From Hygrophila difformis (Eukaryota > Streptophyta > Magnoliopsida > Lamiales > Acanthaceae): a stretch of DNA of 64,000 bases. Made by a program: the position numbers and the translations under genes. The notes beneath the pieces are model-generated. The model was not told the DNA's origin. It did no database searches and was given only the letters and a program-made list of their open reading frames with translations. Location of the stretch: positions 52,480,915-52,544,914 of the forward strand of contig JAOANR010000006.1 of assembly GCA_030278955.1 (NCBI GenBank), given 5' to 3'. Positions 47,530 to 58,968 of this stretch are shown here, one piece after another (positions within the stretch are counted from its first letter, which is position 1; each line of letters begins with the position of its first letter).

Positions 47530-49814
47530 TAATATGTATATGATAGTCAAAACAAGATTTAGTCTATCTTTATATATTGGCAAGATTTAGCATATCTTTA
47601 GTATATTGTTATAACCTTGGAAAATATTTGGAAATCAAATCTTGGATCCTAAGTCTCTAAATAACCGCCCTTTACTTCTTTTTAAATTTAATTAAATTCT
47701 TCATCTATTGTGCTATTCAAATCAATTCTATGTACACAAAAAAATAAAATAGAAGGAATTAATAAATAACTACAACAATATATATTATATATTTAATGTA
47801 GCATATCTTTAAGATGATATGCAATATATATTATATATTTAATATATGTGTAGGATATCTAGAAGACAACAAGAAGATAGTTGGAGTAAATCTTGGGAAG
47901 ATTTAACTTCCAATTCTGCCGACCCTTCACCCCTTTTTAAACCACATTCCCATCATCTTCATATCTTGTTGCTAAAAAAAGATTTATACGTACAAAAAAA
48001 AAAGAAAAAAAGAGAGAAGAAAAAATAGAATAGAAAAACAAAAATATAGAGATTAGATTGTTGAACAACTTCGACGGAGAAGAAGGCACTTTGGACGAGA
48101 TCCAACACTCCACAGCCGTAGGAAGGGGAACGGAGGATTTCGGAGGACGAAAGAAGGACGTGGAAGCCACGCCTACGAATTTGGCGAGCCGATAATCCAA
48201 TCTCAAGTAAGTTAACTCTTACGTGGTTTTGGGCGAAATTAAAATACATTAGATCTAAAGATTTGAACCAATAACCTAAAATCTGTCAAAACGAAATCTT
48301 TAACGGCGCAGCGTTTTTGTATGATTTTTCCCAACCCTTAAAACTGTTCAAACAAGAAAACATAAAACACGAAAAACGTTCCTAAGGCGTAGATCTATCT
48401 ATGGTAAAATTTTCAGAATTTTGAGAGACGTTTTGATATCTGAAATCCGCTCGAAACCGAACTGTTCAAAAATTAGATCTTGAAATCTTGACAGATTCTT
48501 GGCCCGAACTTGTTGGCGTTTTTGACAATAGATATAGGATGAATTAGATCTTTTGCTGAACATGAAACTTGTAGATATATGTCTTAAGAAGGTCTCTGTA
48601 AAATTTCGTTAATTTTGGAGTTGATTTGCTATGGTAAAATTTGAAATCTTGGAACTGTTGTATAAGAAATTCGGACAGAGTTGTATCCTGACGGAAATCT
48701 GCGTTTTTGACTTAATTCGGTACCTCGGATTGAAAAAGTTAAAACACAAAAGTTGTAGATCTCGACGTTTCGGAGTCAGTCGTGAAATTTCGGAATTTTT
48801 GAAATTAAATCTGATTTTAGACGAATTTTAGAGTAAACTGTGGTTGACCGAGTCAAATCTTGATATCTTGTTGAAACGGTGAAATTAGCCTTTAAGGTTG
48901 AAACGGATAGAAATTCTTGAAATACGATACACGAAACGAGAAGATTAAAATATTGCGGGTTATGACTAAGCTAGATACTGTCAATGTTCTCTGCGGCTTG
49001 GGACATAAGAGCCCAAGTGTATGTCTAGGTTGACGTAAGAGCCCTAGCGAAACACTGATCGTATGGCTAGCGGACGGATTAACTCTAATTAAAAGATCGA
49101 CCATGATACTTGTGGACATAAGAGCCCAGGCGTAAGGCTGGCGGACATAAGAGCCCTAGCGATGGTGATCTGTAAAAGAAACGAAACGAGACATCTATAA
49201 GAGATTCAAATTAAATCCTTGATAAAATGTGCTTTTAAATTTATGCCAATTTGTTTAATTACTTGCAAGATATATTTACGATCATATGAAATCCATGTCT
49301 TTTAAATTTTGCAATTTAACTATTGTTAGATGAATAAATTGAATTATGGGGTGTACATGTTTTCTGTAAATTTAATTAAAGGCTTTGAAACCCCATAATC
49401 ATGTCTGTGTTAACTTACTCAGCAAGTTTTGCTGACCAAACCATATTTTTCCCCTGTTTATTTCAGAGTTGAAGAATATGCATCGTCATATGCATACATG
49501 GGAATTTTGGGGAATTACATTATATTTTAAATTTTGTATTAGACTAGATCTTGCATGAACGGGCCTGTTTAACCCGTGTTTTGGCCATGTTGGCCCTATA
49601 TTTAAATTCCGCTGCATTATATATGTAAAGATTATTTTCCGCTGCAACTGTAATGATATTATTTTCAAATTATATATGAATGGGCTGTTTGAATGTTTTA
49701 AATTCTGAAAAACCTAGCCTTGCATCTCTTTAGCAAGCTCGGAGAAACCGTGTCTTGCTAGGGAGGTGTGGCGGTGACACCCCGACCTGGGTGACCAAAA
49801 ACCGGGGTGTTACA
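47108..49814 (+). repeat. 5' LTR, family A
   Basis: It begins with a partial self-duplication: TGTAATACCCGTG occurs at 47108 and again at about 47172, with a copy of the internal PPT segment between. It has a TAA microsatellite (about 47478-47526), hairpins of the type CTTGGG-loop-CCCAAG near 48998-49018, GACATAAGAGCCC repeats to 49160, and the shared terminal hairpin (49726-49765). Confidence 0.93.
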
Positions 49815-50701
49815 GAGTGGTATCAGAGCCCGGCTTATTTTTAAATTATTATTATTATTTTTAAACTATTAGACTATTATTTTTAAACTATTATTAATAT
49901 TTTAACTATTATTTTAAATTTTAAAGTATTATTTCCATGGAGAAATTTTTATTTTAAAACACATGGGAAAAATATATATATAGTGCATAAATCATTTTTG
50001 GGGGAAAATCATCATTTGCATGTGCATACTGCATTGCATAAACTTAGAGAACTTAGAAGCGTAATATATTCTAACTTAGATCTCTTGCTACACCTAGAGA
50101 ACTTAGAGGCTTGACATCGAATTAGAAACGCTCACTAGAGACTGATCTTGCCGTAGTTCTAGATCTCATTCATCTATGCGTTCGCCTAATCATAACAATC
50201 CTCGGCCTTGGCCATTCCTATCCTTGTACGAATTAGAAAATTTCCTTATTTGAAACAATAAAAATCAAGTCTTTATTAAAACACTCTCTATTCCAAAAAT
50301 TTTTGTTGCATTCCCAAACAACAATTCCATTTCAAACGCACGGCTCATTTAAACCTTGACCCGAACCTTCTTGAGAATAACGTATAGGCAGTTATGGGGA
50401 CATAACTGAAGTCCTAAGGGGGAGAGGATGTGATACCCCGTAATAATTTATTTTTGGAGTTCCACTCGATAAGATGTATCCTAAATCATAAATAAACAAA
50501 TTCAAATTGTTTTGAACTACGTTATGGCTTGATCCCTTCACAGGGTACGTAGGCAACTTGGAAATTTTAATTCTGGGTTCAGTCACAAAATAAAAAAATA
50601 AAGAAAAAAAAACCAATATAAACGAAGGACCATAGTTCTTAGCTCGAGAGAAGCTAAAAACGCAACTTCGAGGGCGAAGTTGATTCTTAAGGAGGGTAGA
50701 C
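49815..50701 (+). other. Internal region of family A element (PBS, PPT, no genes)
   Basis: PBS TGGTATCAGAGC at 49818-49829; purine tract TTAAGGAGGGTAGA just before 50701. No open frame with retroelement motifs exists between them. Confidence 0.85.
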
Positions 50702-50816
50702 TGTAATACCCGTGAAATCAGTAAGGCAACTTCGAGGACGAAGTTGATTCTTAAGCAGGGTAGTCTGTAATACCCGTGGAATCAGTCACCCATAAATAAA
50801 TAAACAAACAAATATA

Positions 50817-50847
<31 letters not shown>

Positions 50848-51063
50848 TAAAACGAGAAATAGAATCTAATTCCAAAGATTAAAAAGGAATTTAAATTCCA
50901 CGAACCCGTGAAGTCGAAAATTATAATACCCTATATTATTAATATATTTTAAATTAATCTATTTTATTATATATATTAAAATCATTTTATTACTTGTATA
51001 ATTATTGATATGCATAGTAATTTATTAACACACATATATATACATATAATTATAATATCATCT

Positions 51064-51132
<69 letters not shown>

Positions 51133-53418
51133 TAATATGTATATGATAGTCAAAACAAGATTTAGTCTATCTTTAGATATTGGCAAGATTTAGCATATCT
51201 TTAGTATATTGTTATAACCTTGGAAAATATTTGGAAATCAAATCTTGGATCCTAAGTCTCTAAATAACCGCCCTTTACTTCTTTTTAAATTTAATTAAAT
51301 TCTTCATCTATTGTGCTATTCAAATCAATTCTATGTACACAAAAAAATAAAATAGAAGGAATTAATAAATAACTACAACAATATATATTATATATTTAAT
51401 GTAGCATATCTTTAAGATGATATGCAATATATATTATATATTTAATATATGTGTAGGATATCTAGAAGACAACAAGAAGATAGTTGGAGTAAATCTTGGG
51501 AAGATTTAACTTCCAATTCTGCCGACCCTTCACCCCTTTTTAAACCACATTCCCATCATCTTCATATCTTGTTGCTAAAAAAAGATTTATACGTACAAAA
51601 AAAAAAAGAAAAAAAGAGAGAAGAAAAAATAGAATAGAAAAACAAAAATATAGAGATTAGATTGTTGAACAACTTCGACGGAGAAGAAGGCACTTTGGAC
51701 GAGATCCAACACTCCACAGCCGTAGGAAGGGGAACGGAGGATTTCGGAGGACGAAAGAAGGACGTGGAAGCCACGCCTACGAATTTGGCGAGCCGATAAT
51801 CCAATCTCAAGTAAGTTAACTCTTACGTGGTTTTGGGCGAAATTAAAATACATTAGATCTAAAGATTTGAACCAATAACCTAAAATCTGTCAAAACGAAA
51901 TCTTTAACGGCGCAGCGTTTTTGTATGATTTTTCCCAACCCTTAAAACTGTTCAAACAAGAAAACATAAAACACGAAAAACGTTCCTAAGGCGTAGATCT
52001 ATCTATGGTAAAATTTTCAGAATTTTGAGAGACGTTTTGATATCTGAAATCCGCTCGAAACCGAACTGTTCAAAAATTAGATCTTGAAATCTTGACAGAT
52101 TCTTGGCCCGAACTTGTTGGCGTTTTTGACAATAGATATAGGATGAATTAGATCTTTTGCTGAACATGAAACTTGTAGATATATGTCTTAAGAAGGTCTC
52201 TGTAAAATTTCGTTAATTTTGGAGTTGATTTGCTATGGTAAAATTTGAAATCTTGGAACTGTTGTATAAGAAATTCGGACAGAGTTGTATCCTGACGGAA
52301 ATCTGCGTTTTTGACTTAATTCGGTACCTCGGATTGAAAAAGTTAAAACACAAAAGTTGTAGATCTCGACGTTTCGGAGTCAGTCGTGAAATTTCGGAAT
52401 TTTTGAAATTAAATCTGATTTTAGACGAATTTTAGAGTAAACTGTGGTTGACCGAGTCAAATCTTGATATCTTGTTGAAACGGTGAAATTAGCCTTTAAG
52501 GTTGAAACGGATAGAAATTCTTGAAATACGATACACGAAACGAGAAGATTAAAATATTGCGGGTTATGACTAAGCTAGATACTGTCAATGTTCTCTGCGG
52601 CTTGGGACATAAGAGCCCAAGTGTATGTCTAGGTTGACGTAAGAGCCCTAGCGAAACACTGATCGTATGGCTAGCGGACGGATTAACTCTAATTAAAAGA
52701 TCGACCATGATACTTGTGGACATAAGAGCCCAGGCGTAAGGCTGGCGGACATAAGAGCCCTAGCGATGGTGATCTGTAAAAGAAACGAAACGAGACATCT
52801 ATAAGAGATTCAAATTAAATCCTTGATAAAATGTGCTTTTAAATTTATGCCAATTTGTTTAATTACTTGCAAGATATATTTACGATCATATGAAATCCAT
52901 GTCTTTTAAATTTTGCAATTTAACTATTGTTAGATGAATAAATTGAATTATGGGGTGTACATGTTTTCTGTAAATTTAATTAAAGGCTTTGAAACCCCAT
53001 AATCATGTCTGTGTTAACTTACTCAGCAAGTTTTGCTGACCAAACCATATTTTTCCCCTGTTTATTTCAGAGTTGAAGAATATGCATCGTCATATGCATA
53101 CATGGGAATTTTGGGGAATTACATTATATTTTAAATTTTGTATTAGACTAGATCTTGCATGAACGGGCCTGTTTAACCCGTGTTTTGGCCATGTTAGCCC
53201 TATATTTAAATTCCGCTGCATTATATATGTAAAGATTATTTTCCGCTGCAACTGTAATGATATTATTTTCAAATTATATATGAATGGGCTGTTTGAATGT
53301 TTTAAATTCTGAAAACCCTAGCCTTGCATCTCTTTAGCAAGCTCGGAGAAACCGTGTCTTGCTAGGGAGGTGTGGCGGTGACACCCCGACCTGGGTGACC
53401 AAAAACTGGGGTGTTACA
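50702..53418 (+). repeat. 3' LTR, family A
   Basis: Near-identical to 47108-49814, including the leading PPT-containing duplication, the TAA microsatellite (about 51068-51129) and the terminal hairpin. Confidence 0.93.
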
Positions 53419-53899
53419 AATTCTGTGTAGAATGATGTTTCTTATCTGGGTAAAGAGTATATGTAGCTGCTTAGGGTATGGTATTCTGCTAAAAAGTTTC
53501 TTGTTTCAGGGCTAATTGGGTGTTGGTTGAGGAATATTGTCGCAAAAATATTTCTTAGTTTCTGCAATGTTTTTCGACGAGGTCGAAGGTCTTGCATCCC
53601 CTGATTGTTTTGCTTGTTTGTCCTCTTTTGGAACAGGATTAGCTTTCTCTTTCTGGTTTGAAACACCAGTATTTAGTTCTTCAGGGGTATAAAAATATTC
53701 TTCCATAGTAGTTAGTAATCCCTGCAAACATTTGTTACATTCATATATATCGTCGTTGATAGACTTATGTTCGTCCATGAAGCTTCCAACAATCAATTGT
53801 TGTAGTTTTAGTTGTCTGTCCATAGTCGACTGGAGTAGTTTTTGTAGTCGATCTATTTCATTGTAAATGTGGTCAGTCAGACCAGCATCATCCCATTGT

Positions 53900-55463
53900 T
53901 CATTGTTCTCCATATTCAGGGTTCCTGCTCAAAAAATCAGCTAGATAATTTTTAGTCCCTTTAATATATTCAACAGTAAAGTCGTACATTGACAAAAAAG
54001 TCTGATATCTTATTATTCTTCTATAAATTTTCTGATCATTTTTCTTAGATCATTTGTCTTTTTTGCTAAATTTGATATAAATCCTTCTGCATAATTTAGA
54101 ATTCCAAGAAATCTTTGTATGTTTAATTTATTCCTAAGTTCATCAGGCATTTTAACAAGTTTTGTACTTATGTGTGGTTGCATTTTAATTCCAAGTTTGT
54201 TTAATATTAGACCCAAAAATTCTATTTCATCTTTGAATATTTCTGCTTTCTTTTCTGATAAAATTAATCCATGATCTTTACAAAGTTTTGCAAATATATC
54301 TAAATATTTTTTATGTTCTTCTATAGTGTTTGAGGCTATTAGTATATCATCTACGTATACAAATATAATGTTACTAAATTTTTTAAATGTCTTATCCATT
54401 TTTCTTTGAAATATTTGTGGTCCATTTTTTTATTCCAAACGGCATAACCTTCCATTCATAGTGTCCTTGTGGTGTACTAAAGGCTGTGTATTTTATACTT
54501 TCTGGATGCATTTTAATTTGCCAGAATCCATTTTTACAATCAAATTTTGAATAGATAGATCTTCCTTTAGCTAATCCTATTAGATTTTCTTTGTTAGGTA
54601 GAAAATATCCATCAAATATCATGTTTTTGTTTAGTTCCTTATAGTTTATTACTAACCTTGGTTTCTTTCTTATTTGCTCACTACGATTTCTAACCAAGAA
54701 AGCTTGACTATTATGTTCTGCTATAGATTCTTGAATAAGATCTAATTCTAACAATTCATTTATTTGTTTTCGAAGTTCTTCAATATCTTCTTGATTATGC
54801 ATCATCGGTTGAGTTCTTATTATTATATCGTCGTTTTTCATTTTTAATTCTGCATATATTTTATTAGCATTCCATTTTTCAATTGGATTTTCTCCATAGT
54901 TTTCATAGATGTATTTTATTGTCTCATGAAGTTCATATTTATCAAAATCTTCTGGCTTTTGAATTAGTACTTGTTTTTTTAATTTTGTGAATTTTAAATT
55001 TTATGTAATAAGTAATTGGTTGTTTTATAATTTCTCCTTTTTCACCACGTTTCTGAAGCACTCTGTATGGTTTCCTTATTCTCGGAATAGTAATATAGTG
55101 GTTACATGCTGATCTAAGTTGAATATTATATCTATCTACTGTAAAGCTTTGAAATAAACTTGTAAAATCTGTCCCTAATAGTACATCAATTGTTTTTACT
55201 GGGCTAACATATACTTCTTGTATTGTAAATATTTTATTACCTAAAATTATTTGAACATCTTTTGCTATTTTATTAATAATTAGACTATGTCCAGTAGCTC
55301 CATGTACTTCTATTGGTCTTTTATTTACTTCTCATTCTTTTATTAAATGTTCTTGTATTAATGTGATTTCTACTCCTGTATCTAGTATAGCACATGTTGT
55401 TATATTTGTTTGTAGTATGGTTAACTCTAGGTATACTGTTGTTGGAAATCTAATTTCTTTCAT
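53900..55463 (-). pseudogene. Polymerase of copy 2, frameshifted, RNase H deleted
   Basis: ATG at 55463. The in-frame TGA in the protease (55334-55332) is at the same codon as in copy 1. RT motifs are present, but one extra A near 54425 shifts the frame between MPFGIKK and the YVDD block (54399-54013). About 365 bp, corresponding to roughly 42930-43296 of copy 1 and holding most of RNase H, is deleted. The C-terminal end remains (to 53900). Confidence 0.9.
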
Positions 55464-56829
55464 ATATATGCTTTTCCTATTACGAAAGCTTTTCCATTTT
55501 TTGTTTTTCCACTAAAATTTTCTCCTGTTATCGTATATTTGTTTAATGAGTCTAAAAACTCGTTGCCTAACAAGACATGATAAGTGCTGCTAGATGTTCC
55601 TTCTTCTTCTGCTACATAACATTTTACTTCTTCTATTAAGTCTGTACCTAGTTTTATTGGTACTATTACTATTTCATTTACTCTTTTTACTTCTCCTTCA
55701 AAAGTAGTATATCTATATTCTGTTCCTATATGCTTTGTTAATCCGTTTATACAAGTTTTTCCTATATGATTCTTACCAGCTCCAGTGTCTACTAATATAT
55801 TTGGTCCTTTTATCCAGTTTGTGCCATTATAATATTCTATATTAATTCTCCATGTTTGGGCTTTTTGTTTACTCTTTTAGTATGGGATATCAATACTATG
55901 TCTTGGTTGATCAAGTATTAGATTTGTTCTTGGGCTATAATCTATACTTTTTCTTCTACTCATTGTTCTACCTATATAGGATAATTGTGGTCTCCTATTT
56001 TCTAATGGTTTTCCAATCTCTATTGTATTTCTGCAAGATCAATTATCCAATCATCTTGTAACGTTGGATTATTCAATTCTGGTAATATTAGATCTGCTAT
56101 TGTGTCTCTACATGCTTCGTATATTTCTATTGTCTTTTTATCATCATAAGGTTTTAGTCTATTGCTATTTAGGTAGCTATAAAAAGCACTATAATGTACT
56201 GTAAATATTTTACTTTCATTTTTCGTTACATCATTCCTATGTACTTTTATGTATAGGGTTAATGTTTCGTCTATATTTTGATCTTGTAAAGATACACAAT
56301 AGTTTGGGTAACATGTAAATAGTAGTTTTTGGTAAATTAGGTTTCCATTAATAGTTCCTAAATGTGAGTCTTGTGGATTTAATAATCTTGAATCATGTAG
56401 GTTTATTGTTACTGGTAAGTCTAATTCCACTTCTAAATAAAGATTTTATTAGAATCTTTACTCCTGCTAAATGTGCGTATTGTATTTTCTCTGTTTTCTT
56501 TCTACTTAATTTTTCTACCGTTTATTTATTATATCTTTTGTTAAAAGGTGCAGTTTTAGAGTAGTATTAGTGTTACATACATCTACTGTTTTTTCTAGTT
56601 CATGATATTCATGAATTACTATATTATTTCTTGAGAATGTTCTTGATAGTATATTAAAATTTGTATGCTTGAATCCATGTTTTAGATCTAATCATTGTAT
56701 TTTATTAATTTGTTCTGGACTTAAGATAGCTTCTATTGCATATCCTCTTTGTCCTTCATATTGTTCTACATATTCTATTTCTTTTATTTCCTCTTGTTCT
56801 TCTGTGATTATTTCTTTATCTCTATTCAT
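55460..56829 (-). pseudogene. Movement protein with protease-like tail, copy 2
   Basis: ATG at 56829, overlapping the CP by 8 nt. A GGA-to-TGA change near 56693 and a frameshift near 56430 break the N-terminal half; the 56430-56020 stretch keeps the core (PNYCVSLQDQNIDETLT). The tail retains VDTGAGKNHIG and LLGNEFL, and lacks the two tail stops seen in copy 1, which shows that the protease-like tail was originally part of this frame. Confidence 0.85.
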
Positions 56830-58291
56830 TTTCTATTTCAGAGAATTTTACTTCATATATCTCATCTCCTGATTCTGGTTCACTTATACTTTCTAGATCT
56901 GATTCTATTTCTTTGAATATTTGTTCATCTATAATATCATATTCCATAAATCTTACTTGTTTTTTCTTTGGTTTTGTACAATCACTTGCAAAGTGTCCTA
57001 TTTCTCCACAGTTATAACATTTACATGTGGTTGGATTCTTTTTATTTTGTCTTTTATCATTTCTTCTTTTATAATATTTTCTTCCAAATTTTGGCTTAAA
57101 GAATTTTTTCTTATTAAAGATTTTAAATCTTTTTCCTTTCTTAAATTTTCTTTTTGTTGGTTTAAATTTTTTAAATCTCTTATTTTTTCTATATGCTTTA
57201 TTTTTTCCCCATTCAAAATTTTCTGCATTTTCTTGACAGCATAAATCAGCAGCTTTATTATATATTTTAGTATGGTCTAATATTTTTCTTTGGTAACATA
57301 ACTCAGTTATTACCTGTCTTATTAATCTTATTCGGCTTCCTAAATTATTTGGATAGTCATTTTTATTTTGAATCCATGTTTTCCACATATATTCATCCCA
57401 TGGTGATGGTAGTTTTGAAAATATAGAGTTCATGGTGTGTTCATTATTTTGTGAGCTTGTATAAGTTGTATAATAGTAACTTTTAAATTGTTCAGAGAAT
57501 TGATCAAAAAAGCATAAATCTCTTAGTCTTATTTTATTTAATCTTAGTAACGCTTGATCTCGTTCTTCTATTATAGCATTATTATCTAAGCTCTGTACTC
57601 CTAGGAATTCTTCTTGTATGATATTGATAAATTCCTCTATTCCTGTGTTTACATCTTGTCCAAATCCTTGAGTAATTGTATTCATATAAGTTTGTTTTGT
57701 ATTTGAGGAAATTCCTGCAAGGAATTGTGCCACATTTCCTTGGACTAAATTCCATATTTTTAATGTTTTTGCTCTTGACGTACTTTCTTCTGACATTAAA
57801 TGTATTCTTATTATCTGTTTCCATTTTTCTAGTTCTAGACTTGGCTGTTTAAGACAATCCAGGTTTAGGAATATTGCATCTCCTGGTCTCACATTTCCTA
57901 TTCTTGTTTCTTTTAGCTGAAAATCTTCATTGTATTTCCAAATTTCTTTTTTAGAGGTTGTTTTTCTTATTGGAAAATTTCTTGAAGGTAAATTTTGTAA
58001 TCTACTTTGATAATTGTCTACATTTTGTCTATTTGTGGTTTGATCTACTTCCATTGGTATAGTTCCTGTTACACCTTCTCTTGGCAATGTAGTGCTACTT
58101 TCTTCGACTACTTCTGATGATGGTAAATATAATCTATGATTGTTCATAAAGACTTGTTGTTGTTCTTCCAAATCGCTTTCATTAGTTTCTAATTCTGTTT
58201 CTGAAAATGTTCTTGTATATATTGGTTCTAAATTTAGTCGTTCTAAATCACTACTTAATTCATTTATTAAGTCTTCTATACTTGTATTCAT
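56822..58291 (-). CDS. Pararetrovirus coat protein, 489 aa, uninterrupted
   Basis: Full-length frame from ATG 58291 to TAG 56824-56822. Layout: acidic N-terminus (residues 1-100), capsid core (about 130-350, with GNVRPGDAIFLNLDC and FLAGISSNTKQTYMN), a Lys-rich region (about 370-420), a CCHC zinc knuckle CYNCGEIGHFASDC (about residue 435), and an acidic C-terminus. The acidic-core-basic-knuckle-acidic arrangement is typical of caulimovirid capsid precursors. It overlaps ORF3 by 4 nt. Whether it is expressed is unknown. Confidence 0.9.
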   Translation of the reverse strand: MNTSIEDLINELSSDLERLNLEPIYTRTFSETELETNESDLEEQQQVFMNNHRLYLPSSEVVEESSTTLPREGVTGTIPMEVDQTTNRQNVDNYQSRLQNLPSRNFPIRKTTSKKEIWKYNEDFQLKETRIGNVRPGDAIFLNLDCLKQPSLELEKWKQIIRIHLMSEESTSRAKTLKIWNLVQGNVAQFLAGISSNTKQTYMNTITQGFGQDVNTGIEEFINIIQEEFLGVQSLDNNAIIEERDQALLRLNKIRLRDLCFFDQFSEQFKSYYYTTYTSSQNNEHTMNSIFSKLPSPWDEYMWKTWIQNKNDYPNNLGSRIRLIRQVITELCYQRKILDHTKIYNKAADLCCQENAENFEWGKNKAYRKNKRFKKFKPTKRKFKKGKRFKIFNKKKFFKPKFGRKYYKRRNDKRQNKKNPTTCKCYNCGEIGHFASDCTKPKKKQVRFMEYDIIDEQIFKEIESDLESISEPESGDEIYEVKFSEIENE

Positions 58292-58641
58292 TCCGTTTCT
58301 TCTTTATCTTCTCTACTTTCTAATTTATCTTCCTTTAGTTCTTCGTTTTTCTTTTTTAATTTTTCTACTTTTTCTATTAGGATTCTAATTTTATTTTGTT
58401 TGTTTAATTTTTCTATTTCTTTCATCATTACTCTATGATAGAGACTTCCTGGTTCTGGTGTCTTCTCCCATTTCGGTAGTGGGAGTGACTTTTCTAATTC
58501 TACTTGCTTTTGTGGAGTTTTAATTATTGTTTTGTTTATGTATCTTTCGATATTGTAGAGTCTTGTACCTAGACTTATCATTAGTTCTTTTATTAGTTCA
58601 ATTCCATCTTTTATTGTTTCTAAATCTTTTAGATAACTCAT
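58288..58641 (-). CDS. ORF3 coiled-coil protein, copy 2, 117 aa
   Basis: Same length and features as 38320-38673, with a few substitutions. N-terminal helix, Pro-rich linker and Lys/Glu-rich coiled coil are kept. Probable virion-associated protein by position and composition. Confidence 0.7.
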   Translation of the reverse strand: MSYLKDLETIKDGIELIKELMISLGTRLYNIERYINKTIIKTPQKQVELEKSLPLPKWEKTPEPGSLYHRVMMKEIEKLNKQNKIRILIEKVEKLKKKNEELKEDKLESREDKEETE

Positions 58642-58964
58642 CTTCTAATATTTCTTATGTTTCTAATGAAGTCGTTTACTTCATCTATTTCAGTTTCCCT
58701 TTCTAATTCTTCTATTTCTATTGTTTCTAATTCATTTAAATACCATTCTTTTATTAACTCCGATTCTTCTTTTTCTGGATCTATGTGTTTTTGTATAATT
58801 ACATATGCTTCTCTTTCATCTATCATTTTAGAAATTTTGAATTTTATTCTTAATAGTTTTTGTTTCATTATTATGGTACTTATATCTTGTGGTTGTCTTT
58901 CTATTTCATGAATTTTATTAGTCAGTCTTTCTATTGTTTCATTTTCTAACCTTATTCCTGGTAT
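58638..58964 (-). pseudogene. ORF2 of copy 2, start codon lost
   Basis: The frame is open throughout (CAA where copy 1 has TAA), but the ATG has become ATA at 58964-58962. It ends in TGA overlapping ORF3. Function unknown. Confidence 0.7.
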
Positions 58965-58968
58965 CTTA

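Larger units (their letters stand above)
47108..53418 (+). mobile_element. Young non-autonomous Ty3/gypsy-type element, family A
   Basis: Two LTRs of about 2.71 kb (47108-49814, 50702-53418) run TGTAATACCC to GGTGTTACA, with a perfect 5-bp duplication AATTC. The LTRs differ at only a handful of bases plus microsatellite length, so insertion is recent. The 887-bp internal region has a tRNA-Met PBS and a purine tract but no gag or pol, so it depends on a helper. The end motif (CTTCGAGGGCGAAG...AAGGAGGGTAGA) resembles 3' ends of plant chromovirus-type elements; the clade is inferred. Confidence 0.95.
46509..53913 (-). pseudogene. Transactivator gene of copy 2, split by a retrotransposon
   Basis: It starts at 53913 (MENNEQWDDAGLTDH). 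A frameshift near 53515 is followed by the family A element, inserted at AATTC (53419-53423 and 47103-47107). The remainder runs from 47102 to a TGA at 46509-46511, with further frame changes; only the last 60 residues form a clean frame (46509-46691). No product is expected. Confidence 0.92.

Noticed and set aside
47937..48249. Open frames near the 5' part of the family A LTR (also 51562-51853)
   Set aside because: Present identically in both LTRs, overlapping on both strands, without retroelement or host motifs.
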